Positions 41,208 to 53,159 of a DNA stretch of 64,000 nucleotides are shown one piece after another. Numbering within the stretch: position 1 is the stretch's first letter; every line of letters begins with the position of its first letter. The notes below the pieces were generated by a model. The model made no database searches, was not told the DNA's origin, and was given only the letters and a program-made list of their open reading frames with translations. Source of the stretch: Sabellastarte sp. h YS-2021 (lineage: Eukaryota > Annelida > Polychaeta > Sabellida > Sabellidae); contig OZ024927.1 of NCBI GenBank assembly GCA_964017235.1, forward strand, positions 22,835,160 to 22,899,159, read 5' to 3'. A program made the position numbers and the translations under genes.

Positions 41208-41969
41208 TTTTGATATAATTTATTAAATTTTTATTTAAGTCAACGTTTCTGAAACACAATACAATACACCAAAGGCGCTAAGACCTGTGCTCAACTTGTC
41301 AAAATCAGGCTAAATATGACCATTTGACTGTATGGCAAAGCCACAAAGCAAAAAATATAGGGTAGACCGTCCCTCTAAAGCAGATCATATAAGCCTGAGG
41401 TTGACACAATGACCAGAGGTCCTAGATAAGACCACAATTCAGCATCTGACAGTTCCAAATCAACACAATATCAGTCCTCTGCTTGCTATATCGATCAATC
41501 AGTCAATCCATACATTCACACAAATGTTCATTGTATATCATTATTTATCATAAAAAACTTGTTGCAGGATAAAGGACCATTCATATATACATATTTACAA
41601 GTTAAAATCCCTAAAAGCAGAGTTAAAAACATACAACAAATTCATCAAAAGTTCCAAAATTTTCATGTTCGTCCTTTGAATGTCAGTTTGAAAGTGACTT
41701 TCAGCACTGTCCTCAAGTTGAGAAAAAAATCACTGACCAATGATTTCAAATTGTTTCTGGGTTGCCCCTAACAACTGGGTCACATTTCTAGGAGACTCTG
41801 TGTGATGATTGTATTTTCTTAAATAGAATTGCGCTATATAAATATGTCATGTTATGTTATGTCATCAGATTGGTACCCAAGCCATTTTTAAGGCAGTAAT
41901 AAACTTTAACACACACTGTCTTGAGAGGAGGACTGACACCTGGGTCGCCCTAACAACCCAAGCGAAAGT
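41208..41969 (-). repeat. E3 5' terminal region (A1-type and leader)
   Basis: Colinear with E1 2175-2879 (AGGGTAGACCGTCCCT near 41350; GACTGACACCTGGGTCGCCC near 41940). It contains a segment absent from E1 near 41800-41866 with GCGCTATATAAAT and ATGTTATGTTATGT, resembling an L2/CR1-like 3' tail, perhaps a small insertion. Confidence 0.7.
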
Positions 41970-42590
41970 CCTATCACATTACCCCTCAACTAAAAAAAAC
42001 TCCATTGGCTACCAGTCAGATACAGGGTACAATTTAAAATTGGTCTTATTACATATAAAATTCTCAACCCAGGTCAAACAGTTTACCTAAGAGAATTAAT
42101 CTACCCCTACACCTCTTCCAGAAATACAAGGCGAAGTACCCCCAAACTCCAGTTCCTTCAAACCCCCACTTTCTATCGCAGAGTTCACAAATCAATTTTC
42201 ACTTTTCTAATTCCTTCTGTCACTATGACCCTGTCCTTTGGAACTCTTTTCCCTTTCATGTAAGAAATAGTCCCCCTCTGTTGCATCTTTTAGGAAGCAC
42301 CTCAAAACCCACCTCTTCAGCTCTAGCTTCCCAGCTAAGTTTTTTTCCCTCCCAGTCACACCCCCAATTAGACCTTTTTATGTGCAACTATACACGACTT
42401 AGTCTACAATCAGTTTCTGTAGACATTTGTGGATGTATATATTTCCGTGGCTCTCTGTGGTTCTTGACCCCTCTTCTGTCTCTGGATACTCAAATTTGGT
42501 CGACTGCTTTTTTGGTTTTGTTGCGCCTTATAGTCTTCTTGTAGGGGGAGATTAAGCGCTATAAAAATCAAATTAGAATTAGAATATATT
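41967..42590 (+). pseudogene. L2/CR1-like LINE: 3' segment after E3
   Basis: The LINE resumes YHITPQLKKLHWLPVRYRVQFKI, then TYKILNPGQTVYLRELI and PYTSSRNTRRSTPKL. The C-terminal end is LWNSFPFHVRNSPS and HLKTHLFSS, typical of L2/CR1 RT C-termini. The 3' UTR ends GAGATTAAGCGCTATAAAAATC and an AATTAGAATTAGAATA tail near 42590. Joined with 28561-30535 it forms one LINE copy of about 2.6 kb. Confidence 0.88.
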
Positions 42591-42738
42591 TATCCTTAGC
42601 ACAATATCTCTTCATTATAGGAATCCAAGCTTTATTCAATCCATCCTGAATGCACAAATACAGTGTAAAATCTACTGACTACCACCACTGAATCTACCAC
42701 TATTTTAAATGGCACAACCACTATGTATCTGCCTGTAC

Positions 42739-43416
42739 CAGGGGCTGGATTCACAAAAGATTTTAAGTCTCAAATCTGAGATTTTGGTCTCACATCTAAG
42801 ATTTATCTTCGATTTTTCTCAGATTTGAGACCTTTTGCTCAGCTGGGATTCACAAAAGATCTCAGGCTGAGATTTGGCTCAGAAATGGTCTCAAATCTGA
42901 GACTGCATAGGGGTGACTTAAGATTTCATAAAATAAAGCACATGTAGTTACAAGTTTCAAAACAAAATGAAAATTGCCAAGTATGACATATTTATAATTT
43001 TTAACACAAAAACATGAATATATACTAAGAGTTTGTATGAAAACAACAGTAAAACATTTACATTAGTAATTTACATGAATGGTTTGCTTTGCTGTTTTAA
43101 TCAGTTAATTTGTATGCCAGTACAAATTATAGTAAAAAGAAAACATTTTACTTGAGAGAATATATTATAAATTGTGAGTACATGTGGTACAGCTGTAAAT
43201 ATAAATGTGTATGCTTTACAGTGACCTCAACAGAATATTACATCAATTTTGATTGGTCCAGACTCAAAACATGTCTGACATTTTGGTCTCAGCTAAGATC
43301 CCTTTTGTGAATCACAACTTGAGCAGAATCTCAGCTGAGACTAAAATCTCAGTTTTGAGCAAAATCTCAGCTGAGATTTTTCTAAGACTTGAGACCTTTT
43401 GTGAATCCGGCACCTG
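42739..43416. mobile_element. MITE with long, nested terminal inverted repeats
   Basis: The left end CAGGGGCTGGATTCACAAAA and the right end TTTTGTGAATCCGGCACCTG are imperfect inverted copies extending over 30 bp into TCTCAAGTC-like text. A second inner pair is at 42846-42868 (GGGATTCACAAAAGATCTCAG) and 43296-43318 (inverted). Many internal copies of TCTCAGCTGAGA-type words fold back on each other. No transposase is encoded. The CAGGGG start recalls hAT elements, but no 8-bp target duplication is seen. Confidence 0.78.
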
Positions 43417-43734
43417 AGATCGAACACAGGTCCTTTATCTTCCCCACAAGGTAACAGCATGTTAAGCTAAAGTAGTTTTGTATTAGCTCATGGCAGTTAC
43501 CTGTTTATTATTCAAGAGAGCCAGTTTAGTTTATAAATTTCAAGATTTATATTTGCCACAGTATTTTGGTCGTCACTTTACTTCTTAGACAATAATCTCA
43601 GTGGTCTTCATAAGCCCTTTTAACCGTTATGGCTTGTCCACCTTCATTTTACAAGTCAAAAAATATTTCCACAGCATATTCCCTATGAGGTTCCTTGTCT
43701 CTAGAATAAATCAGTCCAGCCACATCCTCATTAG

Positions 43735-43769
43735 TTTTTTTTTTTTTTTTTTTTTTTTGGGGGGGGGGC
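43735..43769. repeat. Poly-T/poly-G tract
   Basis: A run of about 24 T followed directly by about 10 G. It may be the poly-A end of an old retroposed sequence on minus, but no element body is recognised to the right. Confidence 0.6.
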
Positions 43770-44523
43770 ATCTTTAAGGAAATGGCTTAAAGTCAACTGC
43801 TTTTTTTGCCTTAATTTGCCCTTTGTTTCCCAGTGCTTCTGATTTGCTTCACATGTAGATCTAATGATTTGATTTTTGAATGTGAATCTTCGATTACAGT
43901 TATTAATCAGAAGAGTATGTTTAGTTAAATAAACCATTTTGGGGATTCATTGTGTACAATGAAGAAACATCAGTAGACCAGTGATTAACAAACTTTTTGT
44001 TATCTAATCATTTGCTGGAAATACTAATGACCTGTGTTTGATATGATACATGCTCTTAAACTGGTTGTATATCCCTGTAGTTTGACTTTTTTGGCTGTCT
44101 TCTATAGGATTTTTTAGAATCAAGGGTTACCTTCAACAATTCTGTACTTCAGTAGCCATTACATATTAAATTATATTAAAACTGTTCCAATTTATAAACC
44201 AGAGATACAATACCAGTTTCAAACTTGCTATTACTTAGAGAAAATTATTGCAATATAACTATCCTAAACATCCATTTAACATTTAGCTAGATTTTATGGT
44301 GGGGCAATTGTTAAGATATTTTTACAATGTATTTCCTTAGCTCTTACTGCAGATTTGCATTGTTAATCAAGAGTGTCTCATTTAAACTCATTTACAAGAT
44401 AACTAGCCAGTACAATCTAGCCAGTACACATACATCTGTCCAGACACAGTAGAAAATGCAGCAGAATCATTATGATTAATAACCAGCTGACTACCAATTT
44501 TGTTGCTACGTGAAAAGAAATAT
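43770..44523. other. Gene-less interval
   Basis: AT-rich, no coding signal or repeat seen. Confidence 0.5.
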
Positions 44524-45345
44524 GATTCAGCTCAGTCATCTTACAGAAATAAGGTAACATGCAACTTTATAAGGGAGAAACAGATGGAATCATCATTTGC
44601 CATTGATAATTGGACACTTGTTAATTATAAAGTATGACATTACCTTTTGATTTCTCTCTTTTCATAAACTTGTAGCAGATCACACATCTTAATTAACAAT
44701 TACTTGTGTGTACTCTTAGGAAGTGAGACCACCCAATGACGTCAGCCAATAATTAATTACTAACATATGTAACAAGATAAGAAAATATATATGTTTACTT
44801 AGATGTGATTAACTTATTCCATTGATATGTAAAACAGCACAATTATGTTATTATATTACATCATTACAACTACTGTGGTTTAGATTGGTGAAACATAAAA
44901 TTTGCATAATAAATTTATTTATTCAGTATTTATATGTTTAACAGATTTAAACTGTTATCTCAGAGGTGGAATGCAAGTGTGTTACCACTAGGCCTCCACC
45001 CTTTGCATGAACCCTGAGGTCCGACTACTTTGTGAACAATCTTTTAATTGTTTGGGTTTGAATGTGAGTTTTCAATTATCTACGGGTGAGTGAATGAGTT
45101 AATAATGTAGAAAACTGATGGGATTTTAACTGCTAATGATCACTCTACTCGACTAATTAATAATGGTTTAATTAAGTTCCAACAAGGACGTTCAAGAAGT
45201 CTAATATATTCTGTACCACCGGTAAATAAGATTATGTTTTTCGGTGTGTTTTTTTTGCAAATTTCACAGGAAGGCTGCCCTCCTCCCCTCTTTGCTCCCA
45301 TCTTTTAGATAATTGAGTAACATTACCACTTACATGTAGCATCAG

Positions 45346-45580
45346 TTTTCAGGAAGTTGAAGACAAGTAAAAGAGGCAAATGGAAATTATGATATGATAT
45401 TCTAAAACTACATAGATTGTATATACCGCACATAAGGAAAATTATTTGTGTTTGTATAAATAAGATGTATGTGTTATACCTAACTGTGCACTCCATCAGG
45501 CTGCAAGTGTCAGCCAAAAGTAGGCCAAACGTCAAATCCAAGGTCTTAAGTAAATGTCAGACCTAAATGACAAGGTGAAA
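45346..45580 (-). repeat. E5 repeat B, outermost copy
   Basis: About 230 bp from AGGAAGTTGAAGACAAG to AAGTAAATGTCAGACC (plus-strand reading). Copies lie at 47453-47687 and, next to the recombinase, at 48669-48906. Confidence 0.85.
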
Positions 45581-46400
45581 TATGCAGTAATTTAATAACC
45601 AGTGTGTTAGCAAAGGAGTACATGAACTGTGATTAAGGTTAACAATTCACTGTATTTATATATTAAGTTTACATCTATATCTGTAATAACTAAATGAAAT
45701 GGAAGGAAAACACCCCCCTATAAACCTAACTGGAAGCACACGAATGTATTCCAGTGTTAAGATAGAATCAAGTAACTAAAACACTGGTTAAACTAATGTT
45801 GAGATGAAACTTTAGTGACTGCACAATGCAGCCTCTGCTTAACATAAGACTAGCTCATGGTCACAACAAGGCGAGTGATCACAGGCTCAACTAATCTGTT
45901 ATGTAAATTGATTCTATAAAATTGAGAATAAAATACAATAGCACATATTAATACATTATCATATAGTTATTGGCTGAAGAGAAGAGGTGGCAGCATCATA
46001 CAGATGTTAAAGAAACCATCCTCTTGTAGATACAAATGAGCAGGCAAGCAACAGCACTCCCTCTGAGAAGACTACCACTTCCAATGGAAATAATAATAAC
46101 AACACACTTCCACAATATTCCACATAATGAGCACAGGTGGCATCCAGAAGAGGTAATACACATATATTATGTCCCAGAGGAAAGCATTATATATATTATA
46201 TTCTGATACTCCATGCTCATTAATGGTATATGATAATGTATGCAGCTCCACCATTGTTACTCATGGTGTACCTAAAACACACTAGAGAGACTAATCTGCT
46301 CACAAATATTATAATATATGTGAAACAAACATGATGTAATACAACTATACTTAAGGGGAGGGAAGGGAGGGTGATAAAATTTTTGGTACTGTGTTCCCAA
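45581..46400 (-). other. E5 module C (copy 1; copy 2 at about 47688-48509)
   Basis: About 820 bp between A and B, as in E2. In plus reading it holds GGGGAGGGAAGGGAGGG (46355-46371) beside the A repeat, i.e. a C-rich tract in element sense; the hairpin CACCAT-8 nt-ATGGTG (46249-46268); and a second conserved block at 45809-45862. A 60-codon frame at 46072-46254 is not shared with E2, so I treat the module as non-coding. Confidence 0.7.
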
Positions 46401-46558
46401 GTGCCTCCAACTTCAAAATGGCAGATTCATTAGGGGTTCAAACAGGATGACCAATGAGTGACCAATCAAACTGGACAATGTGTGTCTGGTGAAAATCAAA
46501 ATAAATTAAGGTAGAAACAACTTCTCCAGAAGTGAACTGCCTGACACCTACATGTGGC
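46401..46558 (-). repeat. E5 repeat A, extra copy from the tandem duplication
   Basis: 158-bp block nearly identical to 48510-48667 (A2) and similar to 53160-53317 (A1). Confidence 0.88.
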
Positions 46559-48509
46559 GCTGAACAGTTCCCAGGAAGTTGAAGACAAGTAAAAGCGACA
46601 AATGGGAATTATGATATTATATTCTAAAACTGATTCAGCTCAGTCATCTTACAGAAATAAGGTAACATGCAACTTTATAAGGGAGAAACAGATGGAATCA
46701 TCATTTGCCATTGATAATTGGACACTTGTTAATTATAAAGTATGACATTACCTTTTGATTTCTCTCTTTTCATAAACTTGTAGCAGATCACACATCTTCA
46801 TTAACAATTACTTGTGTGTACTCTTAGGAAGTGAGACCACCCAATGACGTCAGCCAAAAATTAATTACTAACATATGTAACAAGATAAGAAAATATATAT
46901 GTTTACTTAGATGTGATTAACTTATTCCATTGATATGTAAAACAGCACAATTATGTTATTATATTACATCATTACAACTACTGTGGTTTAGATTGGTGAA
47001 ACATAAAATTTGCATAATAAATTTATTTATTCAGTATTTATGTGTTTAACAGATTTAAACTGTTATCTCAGAGGTGGAATGCAAGTGTGTTACCACTAGG
47101 CCTCCACCCTTTGCATGAACCCTGAGGTCCGACTACTTTGTGAATAATCTTTTAATTGTTTGGGTTTGAATGTGAGTTTTCAATTATCTACGGGTGAGTG
47201 AATGAGTTAATAATGTAGAAAACTGATGGGATTTTAACTGCTAATGATCACTCTACTCGACTAATTAATAATGGTTTAATTAAGTTCCAACAAGGACGTT
47301 CAAGAAGTCTAATATATTCTGTACCACCGGTAAATAAGATTATGTTTTTCGGTGTGTTTTTTTTTGCAAATTTCACAGGAAGGCTGCCCTCCTCCCCTCT
47401 TTGCTCCCATCTTTTAGATAATTGAGTAACATTACCACTTACATGTAGCATCAGTTTTCAGGAAGTTGAAGACAAGTAAAAGAGGCAAATGGAAATTATG
47501 ATATGATATTCTAAAACTACATAGATTGTATATACCGCACATAAGGAAAATTATTTGTGTTTGTATAAATAAGATGTATGTGTTATACCTAACTGTGCAC
47601 TCCATCAGGCTGCAAGTGTCAGCCAAAAGTAGGCCAAACGTCAAATCCAAGGTCTTAAGTAAATGTCAGACCTAAATGACAAGGTGAAATATGCAGTAAT
47701 TTAATAACCAGTGTGTTAGCAAAGGAGTACATGAACTGTGATTAAGGTTAACTATTCACTGTATTTATATATTAAGTTTACATCTATATCTGTAATAACT
47801 AAATGAAATGGAAGGAAAACACCCCCCTATAAACCTAACTGGAAGCACACGAATGTATTCCAGTGTTAAGATAGAATCAAGTAACTAAAACACTGGTTAA
47901 ACTAATGTTGAGATGAAACTTTAGTGACTGCACAATGCAGCCTCTGCTTAACATAAGACTAGCTCATGGTCACAACAAGGCGAGTGATCACAGGCTCAAC
48001 TAATCTGTTATGTAAATTGATTCTATAAAATTGAGAATAAAATACAATAGCACATATTAATACATTATCATATAGTTATTGGCTGAAGAGAAGAGGTGGC
48101 AGCATCATACAGATGTTAAAGAAACCATCCTCTTGTAGATACAAATGAGCAGGCAAGCAACAGCACTCCCTCTGAGAAGACTACCACTTCCAATGGAAAT
48201 AATAATAACAATACACTTCCACAATATTCCACATAATGAGCACAGGTGGCATCCAGAAGAGGTAATACACATATATTATGTCCCAGAGGAAAGCATTATA
48301 TATATTATATTCTGATACTCCATGCTCATTAATGGTATATGATAATGTATGCAGCTCCACCATTGTTACTCATGGTGTACCTAAAACACACTAGAGAGAG
48401 TAATCTGCTCACAAATATTATAATATATGTGAAACAAACATAATGTAATACAACTATACTTAAGGGGAGGGAAGGGAGGGTGATAAAATTTTTGGTACTG
48501 TGTTCCCAA

Positions 48510-48667
48510 GTGCCTCCAACTTCAAAATGGCAGATTCATTAGGGGTTCAAACAGGATGACCAATGAGTGACCAATCAAACTGGACAATGTGTGTCTGGTG
48601 AAAATCAAAATAAATTAAGGTAGAAACAACTTCTCCAGAAGTGAACTGCCTGACACCTACATGTGGC
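48510..48667 (-). repeat. E5 repeat A2
   Basis: Internal copy of A1, adjoining B1 through GCTGAACAGTTCCC. It extends about 25 bp further towards C than the clean match to A1, because A1 carries a small deletion after GGAGGCAC. Confidence 0.88.
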
Positions 48668-48668
48668 G

Positions 48669-48906
48669 CTGAACAGTTCCCAGGAAGTTGAAGACAAGTA
48701 AAAGCGACAAATGGGAATTATGATATTATATTCTAAAACTACATAAATTTGTATATAGCACACATAAGTAAAATTATTTGTGTTTGTATAATTAAGATGT
48801 ATGTGTTATACCTAACTGTGCACTCCATCTGTCAATCCAGCAGGCTGCAAGTGTCAGCCGAAAGTAGGCCAAAGGTCAAATCCAAGGTCTTAAGTAAAGG
48901 TCAGAC
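48669..48906 (-). repeat. E5 repeat B1
   Basis: B copy adjoining the recombinase. It differs from the other B copies by a small insertion (CTGTCAATCCAG near 48829) and several substitutions. Confidence 0.85.
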
Positions 48907-48954
48907 CTCAAGGTCAAAGACTGAGTAATGAAAAAGACACAGAAATGGATTGAC

Positions 48955-49873
48955 AAGGTGGAGAGGGGGAAGAAGGAGATGAGGAGAGGTAAGACCAAAT
49001 AGCATCAGATTTCCAGGTGCCATGGCTCATGGTGTGCTCCAATGGGACACCTTGATAAAAGGCCCATGAGGCACCTGCCCTCCTAAAGTCATGAAAAGTA
49101 AGGTGGATGGAAGATCAAAAGCCCTGAAAAAGTCCTTTAAATGTTTTCTTGCTATGGAATCTGTTAAAGGAGAGAATTGTTTATCCGGGGAAGTACAAAT
49201 AAAGGAGAATTGTGGTCTACTGGACACAGTTGAATCATAACTTTTAGGGCCATAACTGGGCAGAGAACCGAGGAGACCAACTCAGGAATGGAGACTGTTG
49301 CAAAACTATTCCTATCTTGAATGGTTTTCGACCATTTGATTATAAGTAAAGCACCTTGTCGTGTAAAAATAACATCACCTCTGGCCAATTGCCTAGGGTT
49401 ATCAAATGTCTTTGCAGTGTGGGGAAGGACGTTGGAAAGCCTCAGGAAAGAAAAAAGACAAATATAAGGATTTGAATATAAACGGAAATTGGAAGAATTC
49501 ACATTGTTGTATGATACTTTGCAACATCTGAATGTCTAAGAGATTTATTCGCTTGGGTGTAAATGGTGCTTGCAACTTAATGGCTTTGACAAAAAGACCC
49601 ATTCTTTGTTCTCTGGGGTAGTGTCCAGGCCATGCAAGATAGGCAAAGACAGGTAATTTTGCATATGTGTGGAAGTTACAGAATTCTGGTACAAAGACTC
49701 CAAAAAAGACAACAGAATTTCAACAGTTACCTGAACGGGCAGCCCAGCTGCCACCTGGAAAGCCAGGAAGTCAGACCATAACCTATGATACTGCCTCAGT
49801 GTTGAGGGGTGGAAAACTTGCATAAGCCTGGCTGCAGCAGGTGTGGCCAGCTGGGCCGCTGTTCCATGAATAC
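48955..49873 (-). pseudogene. E5 tyrosine recombinase, multiply frameshifted
   Basis: After an acceptor-like site, frames read GTAAQLATPAAARL, FHPSTLRQYHRLWSDFLAFQVAAGLP, ILLSFLESLYQNSVTS, GLFVKAIKLQAPFTP, FSFLRLSNVLPH (Arg), ALLIIKWSKTIQDRNSF (Lys), PLTDSIARKHLKDFFRAF, and, across shifts, the H-x-x-R region (49110-49080), HGTWKSDAIW and SYLSSS near 48990. The layout matches E4. At least four shifts. Confidence 0.82.
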
Positions 49874-49890
49874 CTACACAGACATGATTA
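49874..49890 (-). promoter_or_regulatory. Putative 3' splice acceptor before the E5 recombinase
   Basis: On minus, TGTCTGTGTAG followed by GTATTCATGG; a short local duplication places a second TGTCTGTGTAG 20 nt upstream (near 49893). Confidence 0.4.
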
Positions 49891-49919
49891 CCTACACAGA
49901 CAAATTAAATATTATGGTT

Positions 49920-50505
49920 CAGTAGCATTAGGTCTATATGTGTGGGGACCCATTCGTGCTCGGGCAAAATAGTTTTCAAGTCTGCCACATTCTTATCAGA
50001 AAACTGTCATCTAGATAGAAGGTCAGAAAGTACATTGTCTTTTCCTGGAATATGGACTACTAGAAGTTCTATATTATATAATGCACAAATGAGCAAAACG
50101 TTCTGAGCACATGTTGCTAAGATTTGACCCCAAGCCCTACCAGCTTGAAGAACCTCCACAACGGCCATATTGTCACAGTGAATCTTGATCCTCTGATTAG
50201 ACCCGTGACTAGCCCATATTCTCAGGGCAACTGCTAGATGTAGAATATCTAAATGGACTATTGTGTTGTTCATATAACCCTGAGGGAGGGGAAGGGCATA
50301 CCCCATGCTGTTAAATGAATCACCTAGGCCAGTCAGAGAAGTATATAAGTGGACATTAGAATGGCAATATTTGTTGTCATAGAATGTGACACCATTATAT
50401 TCTTTAAGAAAAGAAGAAACCAATTCAAATCTTTTCTGAATTCCGAGGTGAGAAGTATTTTGGACTATGCATGATTATCTCTATGCAACTGTAGCATACG
50501 GTTCA
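49920..50505 (-). pseudogene. E5 RNase H domain
   Basis: FLKEYNGVTFYDNKY, TSLTGLGDSFNSMGYALP (first Asp position altered), IVHLDILHLAVALRIW, IHCDNMAVVEVLQAGRA and VVHIPGKDNVLSDLLSR. The Trp that follows in the other copies (LLSRWQ) is TGA here (50007). The open part is 50423-50007. LLNHNI closes the domain near 49920. Confidence 0.82.
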
Positions 50506-51500
50506 AGAAAAACCTAGCCGGTTTTATACATTTTGTAATATAAAGAAGGGAACCTAAAAGGGATTAGAGATCCCTCTTGCCACAATATGTTTTACCGTCC
50601 AAATCTTTGCACATTTGAATTATCTGTGAAAGCTTATCTGATGGTATAGATATAGTCCTATCTATGGAGTTTATTAAAATATGGAGACATGTTACTGAAG
50701 TGGAAGGAGGAACCAACTTCTTTGCACCGATATCCAAACCTAGCTGTTGGAGTAAATGCTTTAAAAATTCAACAGAAGCTTGAATTTGAGATGGAAGGCC
50801 TATATATATATAAGGTCATCTATATAGTTATTGAATGTGTGGAAGCCATGCTGAGCCTTTATATAACGAATGGCATCCATGCAGTGCTGAAAGATCTGTG
50901 ATCCGTGATAAAATCCTAACAGAATTGATTGATCAATGTAAAAATTGTGATCAAATTTTATACCCAAGAGATCTATGTCATCAGGATAAACTTTGATCTG
51001 CCTAAAGGCTCTGCTGATATCTATTTTATACATTTTAGCAGAAGTACCAAGTTTTCACAATGAATCCGTTATAAGATCAGTAGATGGATAGTGTAAGTCA
51101 TAGGTGGTTTTTAAATAAACATCTTTTAAAACACCATCATTAACCAATGCCCCATGTGGCCAAATAAGGTCCATTATAGTTCTCTTACTAGTGTAATTCT
51201 GTTTGTCTCTAGTCATTAGTGGAGATACATTTAACTGAATTGTTTTTTTTTAGTATAAGGACCAAGGATGGCCTTAAATTGCAACTCTTCTTTCAAATAT
51301 TCAGTAACAGATTCACAGTAGTTAACAGCTGAAGAGTGGTTGTCATCATTTGATATCAAAGAAAAGATCTGTCAAAGTCTAAAGGGAATCCATATTGTAG
51401 TAAATCACATATTTGTGGGTCCCAATAATCGCACGGATATGTTTGCCGTACCTCAATATTCAGATCAGATTGAATAGGAATACGACATTTGAGAAAGTTA
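50505..51500 (-). pseudogene. E5 reverse transcriptase, broken
   Basis: Recognisable: CRIPIQSDLNIEV, YWDPQICDLLQYGFPLDF, MYKIDISRAFRQIKVYPDDID (51033, motif A), SILLGFYHGSQIFQHCMDAI, and FNNYIDDLIYI (active site intact, then a stop). KLVPPSTSVTCLHI lies near 50700 and the LCKDLDG region near 50600. Several shifts and stops. Confidence 0.82.
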
Positions 51501-52469
51501 GGTAAACAGATTTTTTAATCAGTTTATGAGCTTTTATCAGATCCGAAATTGTCTCCCAATACGCAGGGTCTCCAGTATAGATATAAGAAACCAAAGCTTG
51601 GCTGATAAATATCAACAGGGGGTGGATTCATATCCCTGGTGTGCAACATATCATGAGAACTAAGACACCCTGCCATAGCAGTAGTGCAAGAGTATTGTGG
51701 TTGGAATTTAGTAGTGACTTCTTTATTATCAAAACAGTTGTGGATACCTACACTTGTAGATGCACCTGTGGCATAACTATCACCTGCGAACTGTTATTGG
51801 CAACTATTGTTTCATATTCCCTAGCCAAAGACCCATTTTTGTTTTTATTGCCCTCCAAATGTTCAACGCTTTCCTGACAAGCCAATTTTGACTTCAACAA
51901 AGTGCCACTGTCCACGTGATATGCATCTTATTCACTACTGGTACGCTGTGTGTTATTATCAGGTACCTTACAAGTCAAATTTGTAGAGACAATTTTGTCG
52001 TCATATGTAGACATAACATCCACATGATCATTAAAAGACAAGTTTTGAAGTGGTTGAAATCTATTAGTTAGCAACAAAGCATCCACAGATGATACATTAT
52101 GTGGTTTAGTTTCAGCCCTGATAACACTACCAGCATCAATCACTGTACCACGGTTTGCAGTTACTTTTCTCACATTTTGACTTGAGACTGGTTCTTGTTA
52201 GGACGACCTATATTAGAGCCCTCAGAAAAATGCCCAGTCCTGAAGCATTTTGGCCTGTAATAGTCAAATTTGACTTATGGAAGTCCTCAAAAACCATCTC
52301 AGTCTTATCTGAGCTACAAACATTAAGATTTTGAAGTAACACTTGCTCTGACATGTTTCAACCAATGACTAACTGATGGTTTTGAAGTATAAAGTTATTC
52401 TTTTACAAAAGGAACATGACTGTTATATATACAACATGTCTTGAAAGTCTGGATGGAAGGAACATTCCC
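51501..52469 (-). pseudogene. E5 pol linker, degraded
   Basis: Variable Asn/Thr/Val-rich region between gag and RT. The piece 52173-51928 (VRKVTANRGTVIDAGSVIRAETKPHN) has the character of the linkers in E1 and E3, but no motif is conserved. Confidence 0.5.
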
Positions 52470-53063
52470 CCACCCACTTTTATTCGTTTTTGAATTTCTT
52501 TTTGATTTATTTCTGCACAAGGAAAAAGTTTGCCATTTTGTTGGGAACAATATGAACATACATGCCTATAGGTTACACCTTTTGTTTTGCGAGACCTGGT
52601 GTGCATATATGTACCTTGGTTAAAGTATGTACAGTTGACCACCTTTTTTCTGTGAATTTTTTGAATCAACAGAAGGAGCAGTAACATGTCTCTGAGCATT
52701 TGCTCGCCTAATTCTGTCCAATTTGTCAGTTTCTGAATAACTGACCTCACCCAGCTCCATTCTGCAAAGCAGAACAGTGTGGCTGGCCCTTGCCGCATCC
52801 CAAGAGAAGTCATGAGCATCTTCCATCAATGAAATTAAATAATCAAGCATATGTTCTCTAATTATAAGATCTCTTTCTTCTCTTAAGATGCGGCAATAGC
52901 CAGCAACACATTGGACAGTGGTCAACGATCTGAATCATATGTATTATTTTGTAACACGTTGTGAACAAAATTTGAATCAGTTTGCATATGAATCTGCACA
53001 GGAAACTGTACTGTTTCCATTAGTAGAATGCAGGTTATAATGTGGCTTTTCTGCCTCAGCCAT
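52470..53063 (-). pseudogene. E5 gag with a large internal deletion
   Basis: Starts MAEAEKPHYNLHSTNGN at 53063 and reaches a stop near 52975. It resumes TTVQCVAGYCRILREERD, MLDYLISLMEDAHDFSW, ARASHTVLLCRMELGEV, DRIRRANAQRHV and the Cys/His tail CTYFNQGTYMH, YRHVCSYC. The region holding WPHE and most of the acidic N-terminus (about 180 codons in E4) is missing. The first Cys pair of the knuckle has lost one Cys (GTC to GTY). Confidence 0.8.
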
Positions 53064-53159
53064 TCAAATATTCAATTAAAACATGTATAAATGTAAAATA
53101 ACATAAAACTACTTAGATTGAAGTGCAGGTCCTCTAACAGTGCTTGATAAATTTTTTTG

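Larger units (their letters stand above)
30531..41971 (-). mobile_element. E3: YR retrotransposon inserted in the L2/CR1-like LINE, itself carrying E4
   Basis: Element order on minus: 5' terminal region (41969-41208), gag (41207-40156), frameshift signal, pol with RT (40186-38311), E4 insertion (38310-32839), RNase H (32838-32228), recombinase (32113-31131), 3' region to 30532. The LINE reads SSQS at 30535 and resumes YHITPQLKKLHWLPV at 41971, so the insertion point is exact. AGTCC is present at both ends (30531-30535 and 41967-41971), a short core rather than a staggered duplication of host DNA. E3 shares terminus, gag N-terminus and frameshift heptamer with E1, so both belong to one family. 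I see no internal A2 copy in its 3' region. Confidence 0.9.
44524..48727. repeat. 2.1-kb tandem duplication covering the 3' end of E5 and its flank
   Basis: Copy 1 (44524-46630) and copy 2 (46631-48727) are head-to-tail and differ at roughly ten positions. Each copy holds about 820 bp of flank, a B repeat, module C, an A repeat and the terminal 65 bp of B1. The junction AAACT/GATTC at 46630-46631 joins text found as TAT/GATTC at 44524 and AAACT/ACATA at 48727. The left flank contains a degraded SINE head near 44945-45010 (again near 47053-47117). Confidence 0.92.

Noticed and set aside
30531..41971. Classic DIRS1-type inverted terminal repeats
   Set aside because: The two ends of E3 (and of E4 and E5) are not inverted copies of each other; E2 and E5 show split direct repeats instead.
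42739..43416. hAT assignment from the CAGGGG terminus
   Set aside because: No 8-bp target-site duplication (GCCTGTAC left, AGATCGAA right), so the superfamily is left open.
46072..46254. 60-codon hydrophobic frame (MVELHTLSYTINEHGV...), repeated at 48181-48363
   Set aside because: It is repeated only because the DNA is tandemly duplicated; the homologous module in E2 does not preserve this frame.
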